A stretch of 64,000 nucleotides of DNA from Liolophura sinensis (GCF_032854445.1 NC_088297.1:10128163-10192162), one strand, 5' to 3'; shown: positions 1-12,699, numbered from the stretch's first letter. The notes: a model not told the origin generated them from the letters alone. Made by a program: numbers and translations.

Positions 1-1333
1 AAGCACACAAGACATGAACACATGCCAAGGTTTGATTAAAGTCTGGGAGTGTTGCCAAGCACACAAGAGATGAACACATGCTAGGTTTCACGAAAGTGTA
101 GGAGTGTTGCTACTGTCTATTAATCTTCTTAATATATTTTGTATAAAGATGCTTGCTACTGATTCAATGGACTTCTTTGTGCTACACTTTCAATATTTGT
201 CTTTAAAGCACTCTGAAAAAAAGTACATTATGAAAAAATAGTTTTAATTGTTTATTTTTGTATTTATACATTTGACTGTTGACACTCAAGAATTTTCAAC
301 ATAGATTAAGTTAATTAATGTTATTTTTGTCATTTTTCATTAATATGTCTTTTTTTACAAACATAAATCCAAATCATGTCAAAAATTTCATGCAACCAAG
401 GGAGACAAGAAAACAATTTCCATCTCCTAAGATATATATAAATGAAATAATAAAAAAAAAATATTTATGCACCTAAATAAGAAGAATACCATATTTCATG
501 CAAAGCACTCTACAGTTCAGATCTTTTATGTACCTTTTAGGTTTGGTTTATTTGTGAGATATCAATTATGGCTTTAATTTGTAACATAGCTACAGGTAAA
601 GTGACGACAAATACTAGTTTGGTAGAAATATTAAATCTCGCCTTTTACCCAGAAGAATCACATGGGATCACAGATTAGGTTTTATTTCCCTGCATACATC
701 TTGTTTTTCCTTCCTATCATCTATAATTCAAGCTACAGTTGGTATCGAGTGAGGTCCAGCGGACCAGTGTAGCCTTACTATCGCTTATTTAGTCCAACGT
801 CTGACACAAAACAGACAGACCTATTACTTAGGACTCGGAGTACTTCAGCTGGGATTATCCGTAACTATCTTGTTTTGGTCTATGAGATTTCAACATTCAC
901 GTCATTGTATAGCTACCAAACAAAGTTGTTTTATATGTTTGTTTTTGTTCTTTTGTTGTTTGCTTTTTCTTTTATAATTTAAAACTGATGGAGGGAACCA
1001 ATTTAGACATCTTGATAATCCACACCTTTATCATATATTGCAGTAGAAAATGTGGTATTTGCCTTTCATCTTAATTCACAGATTACGATGACGGACAATA
1101 TTTTATATAATCAAACTTAATTATGATCTAGAATCTGGTTAAATACTGACATATGCCGTATTTAAACAAACAATTTTTAACATGACTGATTTTGTTACTC
1201 TTTTGCTGGCCAGCTACGAAAACCAAGTTCAAGAGGTAGAACAAGCTTGTCGTTCATATGTAATAAAAAATATGTAACATCATCAAACAAATGTTATACA
1301 AAAATGTTCTACATTTAACTCTCAACTTTCAGA
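1..1333. other. AT-rich intergenic or intronic DNA
   Basis: No reading frame, RNA gene or repeat family could be supported here. The sequence is AT-rich with short homopolymers. The first 110 bases contain two diverged copies of a roughly 60-base segment (near 1-55 and 56-110, sharing 'aagcacacaagac/gatgaa' type words), so a small tandem duplication crosses the left window edge. A slightly GC-richer patch lies at about 735-860. Confidence 0.6.
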
Positions 1334-1432
1334 AATGGCTATGTGTTACTCATTTTGCCTATATCCTGGGAGTTTTTTTTTTATCTTTGATACATGTTTT
1401 AGGGTTTCCTTGGAACATAGCTGCAATATAAT

Positions 1433-1483
<51 letters not shown>

Positions 1484-1581
1484 CACATAATGGCTATGTC
1501 TTGCTCATTTTGCCTATATCCTGGGAGTTTTTTTAAATCTTTGATACATATTTTAGGGTTTCCTTGGAACATAGCTGCAAT

Positions 1582-1635
<54 letters not shown>

Positions 1636-1740
1636 ATCACATAATGGCTATGTGTTGCTCATTTTGCCTATATCCTGGGAGTTTTTTTTTATCTTTGATA
1701 CATGTTTTAGGGTTTCCTTGAAACATAGCTGCAATATGAT

Positions 1741-1777
<37 letters not shown>

Positions 1778-1879
1778 CACATAATGGCTATGTCTTGCTC
1801 ATTTTGCCTATATCCTGGGAGTTTTTTTAAATCTTTGATACATATTTTAGGGTTTCCTTGGAACATAGCTGCAATATAA

Positions 1880-1937
<58 letters not shown>

Positions 1938-2165
1938 CACATAATGGCTATGTGTTGCTCATTTTGCCTATATCCTGGGAGTTTTTTTAAATCTTTGATA
2001 CATATTTTAGGGTTTCCTTGGAACATAGCTGCAATATAATCAATATATATATATATATATATAATCACATAATGGCTATGTGTTGCTCATTTTGCCTATA
2101 TCCTGGGAGGTTTTTTTTAATCTTTGATATATGTTTTAGGGTTTGCTTGGAACATAGCTGTAATA
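1334..2165. repeat. Six-unit tandem array with TA microsatellite in each unit
   Basis: Six copies of a roughly 95-base core start with 'aatggctatgt' near 1334, 1489, 1642, 1783, 1943 and 2071 and end near 'aacatagctgcaatat'. Each of the first five copies is followed by a (TA)n or (CT)n(TA)n tract of different length and then 'aatcacat'. The period therefore varies from about 128 to 160 bases, mainly through the microsatellite. Short open frames here are repeat by-products. Related single copies may be near 19,840-19,900 and 28,285-28,350, so the core may come from a dispersed repeat. Confidence 0.9.
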
Positions 2166-2655
2166 CCAAAAATAATATTTTAAGCCTTTGATTTGCCTTT
2201 AAAAATGTTTACTTTCATGGAAATTATTAAAAAAAAGATAGAGAAATCTGCCGGATGTCCTCTGCAAATAATGTACAGGCCACTATTTCTTGGCACTTAA
2301 TTTGGCTGTGAAAGTCAAGCCGTATTTGTTAGAAACTGAGGTAGTCAAATATTCGTCATATTTTGACAAATTTTAAGACAAAAAACGAGACAATTTGTTC
2401 AATTCTGGAGGTTTCCGTATGGCGAGTCTAAGAGACATTTTGTAATGTTCCTGTGATTAGTTTTTTTTAGCCAGGAACTTTTCAGAGATGGAATAAACAC
2501 TATCATTTTAAGGCCTTAATTTGTACTCTTAAGCTAAATCTGACAGTACAGTTCACAAACCAAATTTTAGGTGAAATACTGTTTCCTGTAGCTAATTTTT
2601 TCCTAATTGTCTCCTAATTTTCCAGACAGAAATTGGTAGTTCTGAGTGTAAAGAA
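2166..2655. other. AT-rich low-copy DNA
   Basis: No feature could be supported. It lies just downstream, in minus-strand sense, of the tentative exon set at 2656-3390 and would be its 3' untranslated region if that model were right. Confidence 0.5.
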
Positions 2656-3390
2656 TTACATTTCTCTCCAGCTTCGTGGAAAAGTGAGGGTCTGAATATG
2701 TTGTTCCTTAGATCAACTAACCATGTGAAAAAAACCCCAAAAAGAAACAATATTCCGGCTAGAAATATATACTGGCTGAAGAAAACAGACCTGAGGCCGA
2801 TTTCACAAAGCCATTTCTAACTTACGTCCAAATTTAAACCATTGTCATAATGTTTAGTTTGTGATACTTAAAAGTTGAAATCTGGATACGTCTGCCCTCA
2901 GATAACATTGATAAGGTGGACACTATTTTAAAATTTACAGCCAAAAAGTAAGCTTTAAGACTATATTTCAAATTTTGACTTACCTCTGAAATTCCTTCGT
3001 GGAAATGGCGTCCCAATAATTAGAAGAATTAGGGTATGATGTAAATGGACATGCATGACCGCTGGCAAAATGCCAAAATCAAGTGCTGAAACCTAAAAGC
3101 CAAATATAAAGTATGCACTAAAATTTGTTTCTGTCGTTCACTATCTGTGCATTATATTGCTTCTCTCATTTGCATTCCAATATGTGTAACAGATATGTGC
3201 CCTCCCAGGTGCTTTAACTCTTCTGTGCATTTCCCGTCATGGGACAATCATCCACAAATTGCACGATGGACAAAAGTTTTGTGTCGCAAACCTCAGTGAT
3301 AGCTACATGCTTACCAGTTTTTAATATTGAATGCTGAACAATCGCATCCATCATTTTCCAATTCGAGCATGACACAAGAATCGGGAAATG
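2656..3390 (-). CDS. Tentative set of four small minus-strand exons, unknown protein
   Basis: This is a weak model from frame and splice sites only. Minus-strand segments 3390-3315, 3085-2984, 2866-2826 and 2691-2656 each follow an AG acceptor. The first three are followed by GTAAG donors at 3314, 2983 and 2825, and the last ends in TAA at 2656-2658. Phases agree across all three junctions: the first ends with one spare base, the second starts with two and ends with one, the third starts with two and ends in phase, and the fourth starts in phase. Acceptors at 3391 and 3086 have pyrimidine-rich tracts; those at 2867 and 2692 are weaker. The joined frame is about 84 codons and I recognise no domain. 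Chance is a serious alternative because in AT-rich DNA short open segments between plausible sites are common. Confidence 0.18.
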
Positions 3391-4020
3391 CTGGGATGCC
3401 CAGGGAGTGAGGGGCTAGGGCATGTGGGAGCTGCCATGTGGATGCAGAAATGTCATAAAAATTACGACAACAGCACAATAGCGGCTGAGCGCACAGTCAG
3501 CAAGTGGTTGCCATGGAGATAATCCCAGAGAACTGACCACTGGTCATTTACTATTCTTTACTACCATTATGATTACGTAACATTTCCAATGTCCGAGAGT
3601 TGGGCTGTTAAATGCAGCAGTGCCTCATCACAAAAGGTCTTGTGTCAGGTTATAAAACTCAAACTCCCACATGGTCAACATGTTTGTACAGTAGTCATTG
3701 AAATGACCTTCGCATGACCTTCACACATTCAAAAGTATTTTTCTTATTTCCAATTAGTGAATCATGTCAAAATTACGGGTCATAAATATTAATGAAATAA
3801 TGTGTCCGAGCCTATTATCGCTAACCACTCTATCAGTTGCCATATGCTGATGTAACAAAGTTCTTGGTACAACAAATTTATACACTAATTAAAGTACACA
3901 AATTATCATATTACTGATGCAATCGGGGAAGGGGGGGAGGTGGGGGGAGAAATGCTGGCCTATTCAATACAAGCCCCCAGATAATATAATGCCTGCCAAA
4001 ACTTGCATGTGTCCAGTGGC
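3391..4020. other. Low-copy DNA with short G-rich tract
   Basis: No gene could be supported. The stretch 3,370-3,545 is richer in GC and contains the opposed words 'ctgaccac' and 'tggtcatt' at 3533-3548, a word pair that recurs in other GC-richer patches of the window. A G-rich tract lies at about 3926-3948. Confidence 0.5.
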
Positions 4021-4021
4021 A

Positions 4022-4023
<2 letters not shown>

Positions 4024-4078
<55 letters not shown>

Positions 4079-4086
4079 TATATGTA

Positions 4087-4117
<31 letters not shown>

Positions 4118-4144
4118 GTATATGTATATGTATGTATGTATGCA

Positions 4145-4190
<46 letters not shown>
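4024..4190. repeat. Compound TA/TG microsatellite
   Basis: (TA)n at 4024-4076 passes into (TG)n, TATG-type repeats, a second (TG)n and (TA)n to 4190. Frames reading Ile-Tyr or Val-Cys runs on both strands come from it and are not genes. Confidence 0.95.
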
Positions 4191-4195
<5 letters not shown>

Positions 4196-4234
4196 TCCTC
4201 TTCATTTGCATAAGTGCCAGGATAATAGTGTAAT

Positions 4235-4312
4235 TTCTATGAATGAATGAACCATTATGGCTTAATGGCACATTGGCAATATTTCAGCCATATTGTGGCG
4301 AGAAACACAAGG
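4235..4312 (-). repeat. SINE family D 3' end
   Basis: The reverse complement reads 'atatggctgaaatattgcc' followed by a 'ttaagccataat' word and an (ATTC)n tail, here seen as 'gaatgaatgaa' at the left. The same segment occurs in plus orientation at 38,917-38,990. A 'gctgaaatattgcc...taagccataa' 3' end is familiar from molluscan SINEs. Only the 3' end is present. Confidence 0.7.
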
Positions 4313-6009
4313 CTTTAAATGTTTTTGGATATGGCAATGAGAACATCAAAATTAAAACAAAAGTGACAGAACATGTTTAAAACCAGACAGGAAGAGCCAA
4401 AACAGTTGAAAACTGAAAAGCACTGTGGTGTTAATCTAGTAAACAGTATATGTATATATCTTGTTGTCTACACATAATAATAATAATAAAAATACTTATG
4501 AAGTATTATGGTTTATGTTTTCTGATTTAGTCTTATGACCCTCAAATATTTATGAAAACATTGCCCACGATCAAGGGAAACAGATAATATACATGTAGTA
4601 TGAAACTGTATACATTGTTTCACCTGATGTTATAGGCCTGTAGATACAATGTACTTCCAGGCCTTCAAATGATACTTCTGATGCAAACATATAAATTTGG
4701 CTTAATTTTTTAATTTAATTAAAAAAATTAAAACTTCACAGAAAATTATTAACCTGGCCCTAAACGGTGAAGGAATCTTGCAATGATCTCAGTCAATTAA
4801 GATGTGTCACTTGACAAACATTAGGCGTTGTGTGAAAAACAGTACTGAGAGCCAAGTTGTCAGGGGGTGGTATTCATTGTTGGAAATTTGAACAGTATTA
4901 TTATTTTATAATAAATACACTGCGCACATATGTTACATAATATCTGAATATAAAATGTCAGAAAGGGAATTTTGACAAAATATATTTTTGATAAATTTTT
5001 TTGTCGGAGTGAGTGTCGGTGAATGTAAGAGGTGCAAAATTTTAGAATTTTTAGTAGTCATAGGTAGATATGCAATTTACAAGACAGAGAGCACAATTTT
5101 TGGGGCCATGGAAATGAACACAGGTAATACATGCTCTTGATATAACCCAAGAATGCAGGTGTCACTGACGAATGATAAATTATCACAGCCAAATTTCAGA
5201 AATGCAATGATTAGTCCTACAGGTATTTGTACCCTTTAAAAATCTGTGCGTTTATCACTTTAAAGTTCAAATGACAGAGAGCTGCCTGCTCTCTCGAAGC
5301 CTGGATTACACTGTGAACGCCTGTTACACTGTAAAAGCCTGTGGCATCTAAAATTAGGAAATAATTAGTCAAAGTTAAATTTACATACATACCTTTACAA
5401 TGAAATAAGTAACGCAAGCCTGTGAAAATATTTACCTCTTTAAAGTTCAAAAATAAAGTAAATCCTCGATAATGGAATTTTCAGCAACTAATCACCCTGC
5501 TATGCTAATTTGGTGACAAAAATCACATGACATTTTATGTGATTACAAGCATAAAACAACAAAGAACCTAACACAATTTTACACCAAAAATGGTTGCCCA
5601 AAAAGGTCACTTACTGTTGAAACTTAATTATCATCCCCCTCCTTCCAAATTAAAGTAAAAACACCTTTTTTTTAGGTCAAAAAAACCTTCATAACGAGAA
5701 AAAACGTGCAACTTTAATTACAGGTGTGGATGAAACTTTAGGTCATTTAAATAGTCATCATCCTTTTCTACTCAATTTCAAACAGCAAGGGAATTAATTT
5801 CACAAAAATTCCATGAAATTTTTTGGTGCTTTAACTCGTATCTCTTTGTCTTATTACAAATGTGATGGATTTATCAAAAACAAAACATGCACCTCCAAAA
5901 TTGCTACGTTTCTTGTTATCATCTTAAGTTATTTATCTTTTAAAAGTCTTTAATTAACTACTGAAAGAAAAATGGTGCATGATTTCTGGGCCATGACGTA
6001 GTTGAAGTT
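4313..6009. other. AT-rich low-copy DNA with one exon-like minus-strand frame
   Basis: Mostly unremarkable AT-rich sequence. A minus-strand frame is open from about 5219 down to TAA at about 5080, roughly 46 codons, and a 27-base segment at about 5396-5422 (minus) sits between an AG acceptor and a GTATGT donor. Neither could be tied to a protein. 5575-5710 resembles dispersed family F. The 'tttgaactttaaag' word (minus sense) is repeated near 5268 and 5450, suggesting a small local duplication. Confidence 0.4.
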
Positions 6010-9000
6010 GCGATCCCGGGGCCTGTTGTACAGGCCTATGCACATGTATGTCTAACTGTGCCTTCACAGACTGAGGATCCATGCTTTCTGATCCCGGGGC
6101 CTGTTGTACAATCCATGCTTTGTGATCCCGGGGCCTGTTGTACAAGTCTATGCACATGTATGTCTAACTGTGCCTTCACAGACTGAGGATCCATGCTTTG
6201 TGATCCCGGGGCCTGTTGCACAAGTCTATACACATATATGTCCAACTGTGCCTTCACAGACTGAGGCCTGTTGTACAAGTCTATACACATGTATTTCTAA
6301 CTGTGCCTTCACAGACTGAGGATCCATGCTTTGTGATCCCGGGGCCTGTTGTACAAGTCTATACACATGTATGTCTAACTGTGCCTTCACAGACTGAGGA
6401 TCCATGCTTTGTGATCCCGGGGCATGTTGTACAAGTCTATACACATGTATTTCTAACTGTGCCTTCACAGACTGAGGATCCATGCTTTGTGATCCCGGGG
6501 CCTGTTGTACAAGTCTATACACATGTATGTCCAACTGTGCCTTCACAGACTGAGGATCCATGCTTTGTGCTCCTGGGGCCTGTTGTACAAGTCTATACAC
6601 ATGTATGTCCAACTGTGCCTTCACAGACTGAGGATTCATGCTTTGCGATCCCGGGGCCTGTTATACAGGTCTATGCACATGTATGTCTAACTGTGCCTTC
6701 ACAGACCGAGGATCCATGCTTTCTGATCCCGGGGCCTGTTGTACAAGTCTATACACATGTATGTCCAACTGTGCCTTCACAGATTGAGGAATCAAGCTTT
6801 GTGATCCCGGGGCCCTGTTGTACAAGTCTATACACATGTATGTCTAACTGTGCCTTCACAGACTGAGGATCCATGCTTTGTGATCCCGGGGGCCTGTTGT
6901 ACAAGTCTATACACATGTGTGTCCAACTGTGCCTTCACAGACCGAGGATCCATGCTTTGTGATCCCGGGGGCATGGTTGTACAAGTCTATACACATGTAT
7001 GTCTAACTGTGCCTTCACAGACTGAGGATCCATGCTTTGTGATCCCAGGGGCCTGTTGTACAGGGTCTATGCACATGTATGTCTAACTGTGCTTTCACAG
7101 ACTGAGGGACCCATGCTTTGTGATCCCGGGGCCTGTTGTACAAGTCTATACACATGTATGTCTAACTGTGCCTTCACAGACTGAGGATCCATGCTTTGTG
7201 ATCCCGGGGCATGTTGCACAAGTCTTTACACATGTATGTCCAACTGTGCCTTCACAGACTGAGGATTTTATGCTTTGTGATCCCGGGGCCTGTTGGACAA
7301 GTCTATACACATGTATGTCTAACTGTGCCTTCACAGACTGAGGATCCATGCTTTGTGATCCCGGGGCCTGTTGTACATGTCTATACACATGTATGTCTAA
7401 CTGTGCCTTCACAGACCGAGGATTCATGCTTTGTGATCCCGGGGCCTGTTGTAAAAGTCTATACACATGTATGTCTAACTGTGCCTTCACAGACCGAGGA
7501 TTCATGCTTTGTGATCCCGGGGCCTGTTGTAAAAGTCTATACACATGTATGTCTAACTGTGCCTTCACAGACCGAGGATCCATGCTTTGTGATCCCAGGG
7601 CCTGTTGTACAGGTCTATACACATGTATGTCTAACTGTGCCTTCACAGACTGAGGATCCATGCTTTGTGATCCCAGGGCCTGTTGTACAGGTCTATACAC
7701 ATGTATGTCTAACTGTGCCTTCACAGACGGAGGATTCATGCTTTGTGATCCCGGGGCCTGTTGTACAAGTCTATACACATGTATGCCTAACTGTGCCTTC
7801 ACAGACCGAGGATCCATGCTTTGTGATCCCGGGGCCTGTTGTACAAGTCTATACACATGTATGTCTAACTGTGCCTTCACAGACTGAGGATCCATGCTTT
7901 GTGATCCCGGGGCATGTTGTACAAGTCTATACACATGTATGTCCAACTGTGCCTTCACAGACCGAGGATCCATGCTTTGTGATCCCGGGGCCTGTTGTAC
8001 AAGTCTATACACATGTATGTCTAACTGTGCCTTCACAGACTGAGGATCCATGCTTTGTGATCCCGGGGCCTGTTGTACAAGTCTATACACATGTATGTCC
8101 AACTGTGCCTTCACAGACTGAGGATCCATGCTTTGTGATCCCGGGGCCTGTTGTACAAGTCTATACACATATATGTCCAACTGTGCCTTCACAGACCGAG
8201 GATCCATGCTTTGTGATCCTGGGGCCTGTTGTACAAGTCTATACACATGTATGTCTAACTGTTCCTTCACAGACTGAGGATCCATGCTTTGTGATCCCGA
8301 GGCCTGTTGTACAAGTCTATACACATGTATGTCTAACTGTGCCTTCACAGACCGAGGATCCATGCTTTGTGATCCCGGGGCCTGTTGTACAGGTCTATAC
8401 ACATGTATGTCTAACTGTGCCTTCACAGACTGAGGATCCATGCTTTGTGATCCCGGGGCCTGTTGTACAAGTCTATACACATGTATGCCTAACTGTGCCT
8501 TCACAGACTGAGGATTCATGCTTTGTGATCCCGGGGCCTGTTGTACAAGTCTATACACATGTATGTCTAACTGTGCCTTCACAGACTGAGGATCCATGCT
8601 TTGTGATCCCGGGGCCTGTTGTACAAGTCTATACACATGTATGTCTATTTGTGCCTTCACAGACTGAGGATTTATGCTTTGTGATCCCGGGGCCTGTTGT
8701 ACAAGTCTATGCACATGTGTGTCTAACTGTGCCTTCACAGACTGAGGATTTATGCTTTGTGATCCCGGGGCCTGTTGTACAAGTCTATGCACATGTGTGT
8801 CTAACTGTGCCTTCACAGACTGAGGATCCATGCTTTGTGATCCCGGGGCCTGTTGTACAAGTCTATACACATGTGTGTCTAACTGTGCCTTCACAGACCG
8901 AGGATCCATGCTTTGTGATCCCGAGGCCTGTTGTACAAGTCTATACACATGTATGTCTAACTGTGCCTTCACAGACCGAGGATCCATGCTTTGTGATCCC

Positions 9001-9455
9001 GAGGCCTGTTGTGCAAGTCTATACACATGTATGTCTAACTGTGCCTTCACAGACCGAGGATCCATGCTTTGTGATCCCGAGGCCTGTTGTACAAGTCTAT
9101 ACACATGTATGTCTAACTGTGCCTTCACAGACTGAGGATCCATGCTTTGTGATCCCGGGGCATGTTGTACAAGTCTATACACATGTATGTCTAACTGTGC
9201 CTTCACAGACTGAGGATTCATGCTTTGTGATCCCAGGGCCTGTTGTACAAGTCTATACACATGTATGCCTAACTGTGCCTTCACAGATTGAGGATTCATG
9301 CTTTGTGATCCCAGGGCCTGTTGTACAAGTCTATACACATGTATGTCTAACTGTGCCTTCACAGACTGAGGATTCATGCTTTGTGATCCCAGGCCCTGTT
9401 GTACAAGTCTATACACATGTCTGTCTAACTGTGCCGTCACAGACTGAGGATTCAT
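6010..9455. repeat. 78-bp minisatellite array, about 44 units
   Basis: The unit runs from 'gatcccggggcctgttgta' through a 'cacatgtatgtc' word and 'gtgccttcacagactgagg' to 'atccatgctttgt', total 78 bases. Units at the left (6010-7260) carry deletions and insertions; from about 7260 the period is regular. Because 78 is 26 codons and the unit has stop-free frames on both strands, the array yields a 748-codon plus frame (7211-9457) and a 772-codon minus frame (7146-9464), each a 26-residue repeat. Both frames are almost coextensive with the array, start inside it or at its edge, and neither shows a signal peptide, splice context or non-repeat domain. Variants such as the g/a in 'ccgaggcc' at 8290 and 8920-9090 are shared by neighbouring units, as expected from local unit duplication. 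Confidence 0.95.
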
Positions 9456-9464
9456 GACATTCAC

Positions 9465-10881
9465 GACATCAGTAACTGTTCGAGTGTACCAAGCTTAAAA
9501 CTGATCATTCTCCAAGAGAAGCACTTGGGAAAATGGCTGCATCAGTTCGATACTTATTCGTGTCATCTGCGCTGGAACCAGCTTATATCCCATTTACTGA
9601 CTGCTCTTGCAAAAGGCCAAGTTAATTATACCTACATATATATATATATATATATATACCTCCCATTGATACATTAAATTCACTGAATATAAACACGAGC
9701 CAAATACAACACAAAAAAACTCTGGAATCCCCTGATAGTTTAAGAAACATAATTTCTGCTTTCAGGTGCAAATAAAGCTATTTAATTTTAGCAGGCACCT
9801 TTTTAGTACGTTCTTTTCATTTTTTAAAAATATTTCCACACATTGATAAACCTAAACTTAATTGCCCACTTAACTAATCAGAGTGTGAATATTACTTACA
9901 AATCTTTGTCCATCAGTAAGTGCACATGAATATAAGGAATTTTACAACCATTTAAGTTAAATTTATCACGCAATAATCCACTAATCCACTAATCCAATAA
10001 TCCCCTAATTTGGGCACCTGTAAAACGTATCAAAATGTTCTTGTAAAACAAAGAAAAAATCCACCCCCCCTCCATTGTCGCCATGGTGGGATTGAACTGG
10101 CATCTCGACTTGACCGCTGGTCAGCACAGTATCGAGGGAGTAGGAAAGGTAAGTGCCCAGAGTGACCGGTGGAGTCTGGACAAGCTGTATTGTTTTATAT
10201 GGACAGTTTTATCAGATTTAACGCATGGTCTGTAAGCCCCAGGGGGTAGTGCGGTGATATTTTGCAGCCCTTCATTTTGGAACAATTTGTCACGCAGGGG
10301 TGGGCAGTGGTCAGTTCCCAGAGTAGTTTTCTAATTAACTAAGCTCTGGTCAGTCAGCGGCTCTGACCAGTCCGCAAGGACGAAGCCAACGAGAAAAACA
10401 TGCATTCAGAATTAAGGCCTTGGCATGTGTCTTCGTTCGTGCACCAACTTGACATGTTTAGGCTTTGCAGGCAATATTGAAGAAAGCCCATATATTCACT
10501 GTGGTATCATCCCGTCTCAGTTTGGCCAATGGAATTGTGCAGCGTACAGAATGGATTTTTACGCCTGATCACCAGAGAATTGAGAACTTAGGTCGACAAA
10601 GCTGCAGCGATAGGCTGGGGCGCAAAGCCCAGTACATTCGTATTCATAAAATGATATTGTTTGAAACAGAAGTAACCAAATATTTATTAGCCTTAACTCT
10701 GGGGCTAGATTGCCGGTCATCGGGGTGATGGTCAGAGAATGGCTGAAATCAGATTATCCAATAAGCCTTCTGACCACTCAAGTGACCACAGAGTGACCAA
10801 TAATAGCTTTGCCAGACGGTCATGAAAAATGAAATCTTCATATGATAAAAATCATCCATAATTGAATGCCCCGAACAGACC
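9465..10881. other. Low-copy DNA; GC-richer patch 10,060-10,800
   Basis: 9465-10,060 is AT-rich with a short (TA)n at about 9633-9658. 10,060-10,800 is richer in CpG and contains many TGGTCA/TGACCA words, for example near 10,110, 10,310, 10,350, 10,730 and 10,790. A 'gggattgaactggcatctcg' word at 10,089 resembles the B-box side of a tRNA-derived SINE read on the minus strand. The 87-codon plus frame at 10,465-10,728 is not recognisable. Confidence 0.45.
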
Positions 10882-11081
10882 NNNNNNNNNNNNNNNNNNN
10901 NNNNNNNNNNNNNNNNNNNNNNNNNNNNNNNNNNNNNNNNNNNNNNNNNNNNNNNNNNNNNNNNNNNNNNNNNNNNNNNNNNNNNNNNNNNNNNNNNNNN
11001 NNNNNNNNNNNNNNNNNNNNNNNNNNNNNNNNNNNNNNNNNNNNNNNNNNNNNNNNNNNNNNNNNNNNNNNNNNNNNNNNN
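10882..11081. other. Assembly gap of 200 N
   Basis: Exactly 200 N. The right edge begins inside a family A SINE, so the gap probably covers the 5' part of that SINE and possibly other repeats; the true length is unknown. Open frames running through it are meaningless. Confidence 0.99.
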
Positions 11082-11197
11082 GGTTTCCCACGGGCTCTGC
11101 CCAGTTTCCACCCACCATAATGCTTGCTGCCGTCGTATAAGTGAAATATTCTTGAATACGACGTAAAACACCAATCAAAAAATAAAGAAATAAATTA
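11082..11197 (+). repeat. SINE A, 3' part, cut by the gap
   Basis: It begins at the gap edge with 'ggtttcccacgggctctgcc' and ends with 'aaaacaccaatcaaaaaat' and an A/T-rich tail. The 5' half is hidden by the gap. Confidence 0.85.
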
Positions 11198-12699
11198 AAC
11201 TACAGAGTGACATCAAGGGAGGTAATTCTGTGCAGCCCTATAACCCGATTGCCATTAAACTTAAGCACGCATAAGTTGATTTGATAGGCAAAATATATGG
11301 TAAGTTCTATCAAAATCAGTGGCATGGTTTTGGGAGGAGATGCATGGAAAGACAGACAGGGCGATTCAAGTAAATTACCTCTCACTCCTACACCCCAACA
11401 TCAACAAGGAAAATATCAAAATAAAATTCATTTTTTTTACACAGATGAGCCAATTATACCCTGCTAGCCCCCTCCCAACACACCCCACCCCCATCCCCAC
11501 ACCCCCATCCACTTTCACATACATGTATGTGGGACTAACACGCTTGTTCCAAGCTTGCTTGTAACAGTGTATACCTGGTACAGATTTGCACAGAATTATA
11601 TTCACACACTATTTCAACCAGTTTTACATATCTGGATTTTCGACGGTCCTTTCTCAGGCCACATTTGCTTCATATTTTCAGACCATTTTGGCCATCAATA
11701 AAGCAAGAGATATACCCCAAGGGAAAATTGACCAGTATTCACAGTTAGTACAGGGAGGTAAATTTCTGCCCGTCAGAGATCACCTTTCAGCCAGCTAACA
11801 GAGACATAGGACAAGACGGTCGAAAGGCCAAAAATAAAACATCTATCTGACCGCTGTCTGGAATCAGTTGGACAGGCTGTCCATTAACTGGACGTCAGAG
11901 ACAGAGGATCTAGCCATTTAAGAAGCGGTTGGTAACGGTCAGGGATTTAGGCAAAAAGCTACATATGAAATAAAATACCAAAATGCAACAGGACAAGGGA
12001 TTCTTAGTCATTCATTCTTAATACTCAATAAATACTCAATAAATATTCAATAAATACCCAATAAATATTCAACAGATACTGGGTTTAACTTAAACATTCA
12101 CTTGAACAAATACCTGTTTATGGAGGTAAATAAAGGTTATAAAATATTAGTTTGCATGCTGAAACTTGAATTTTACGACTAGGGAAAACTCTAGCATCCA
12201 AACAAACCTTAAAACATCTACGGACAATTAACAGACACTCTCATAATTAACTTACTGTAATTCTTCAACATTTTCGCCGGTTTATAAGATGTTCATTTAA
12301 GTATATTCTGTGTACATCGATAAAATTATACTTTTTGTGAAGCCCTGAAATTGGACAACCCAACCAATGTGGTTTTGTCTCCAAAACTTAAAGAAAAAGG
12401 TGCATAAATAAGAGTGAAAGTTGCGCTTTCATATGCAAAAAGGTTGATAAATTAAGGGTTAGTCATGATCAAAAATCAAAATTTAAAATTTTACTTTAAT
12501 GCTATTTTTTGGACCATTGGTTGGAACACAATATAATCAGGTGTTACACTGAGAGAAAAGTATCGCAGCTTAGTACTTAGATTTTATCCTCGAACTTGCT
12601 GGAAAAAATAGGAGTCTTAAATTTTGATGTAAGTCAAAAACCGCATTATGCAACCGGCATTATTAAATGTTCTGATTTAAAGCCACAGGCAGACGTGCC
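11198..12699. other. AT-rich low-copy DNA with family F copy at 12,105-12,260
   Basis: It contains a 'agggaggtaattctg' word (11,216-11,231), a C-rich tract at 11,466-11,512, and a GC-richer patch at 11,780-11,960 with GGTC/GACC words. 12,105-12,260 is a plus copy of dispersed family F (word 'ggaggtaaataaaggttata' followed by 'gctgaaacttg'). The plus frame 11,586-11,798 is open for 70 codons but matches nothing I know. Confidence 0.45.

Noticed and set aside
3911-4271. Ile-Tyr and Val-Cys rich frames
   Set aside because: They are translations of TA and TG microsatellites.
7146-9464. Frames of 748 and 772 codons as a repeat protein gene
   Set aside because: They are almost coextensive with the 78-bp array, exist on both strands, and have no non-repeat domain, start context or splice structure.
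10749-11178. Open frames running through the N gap
   Set aside because: They contain only unknown residues over the gap and SINE sequence to its right.
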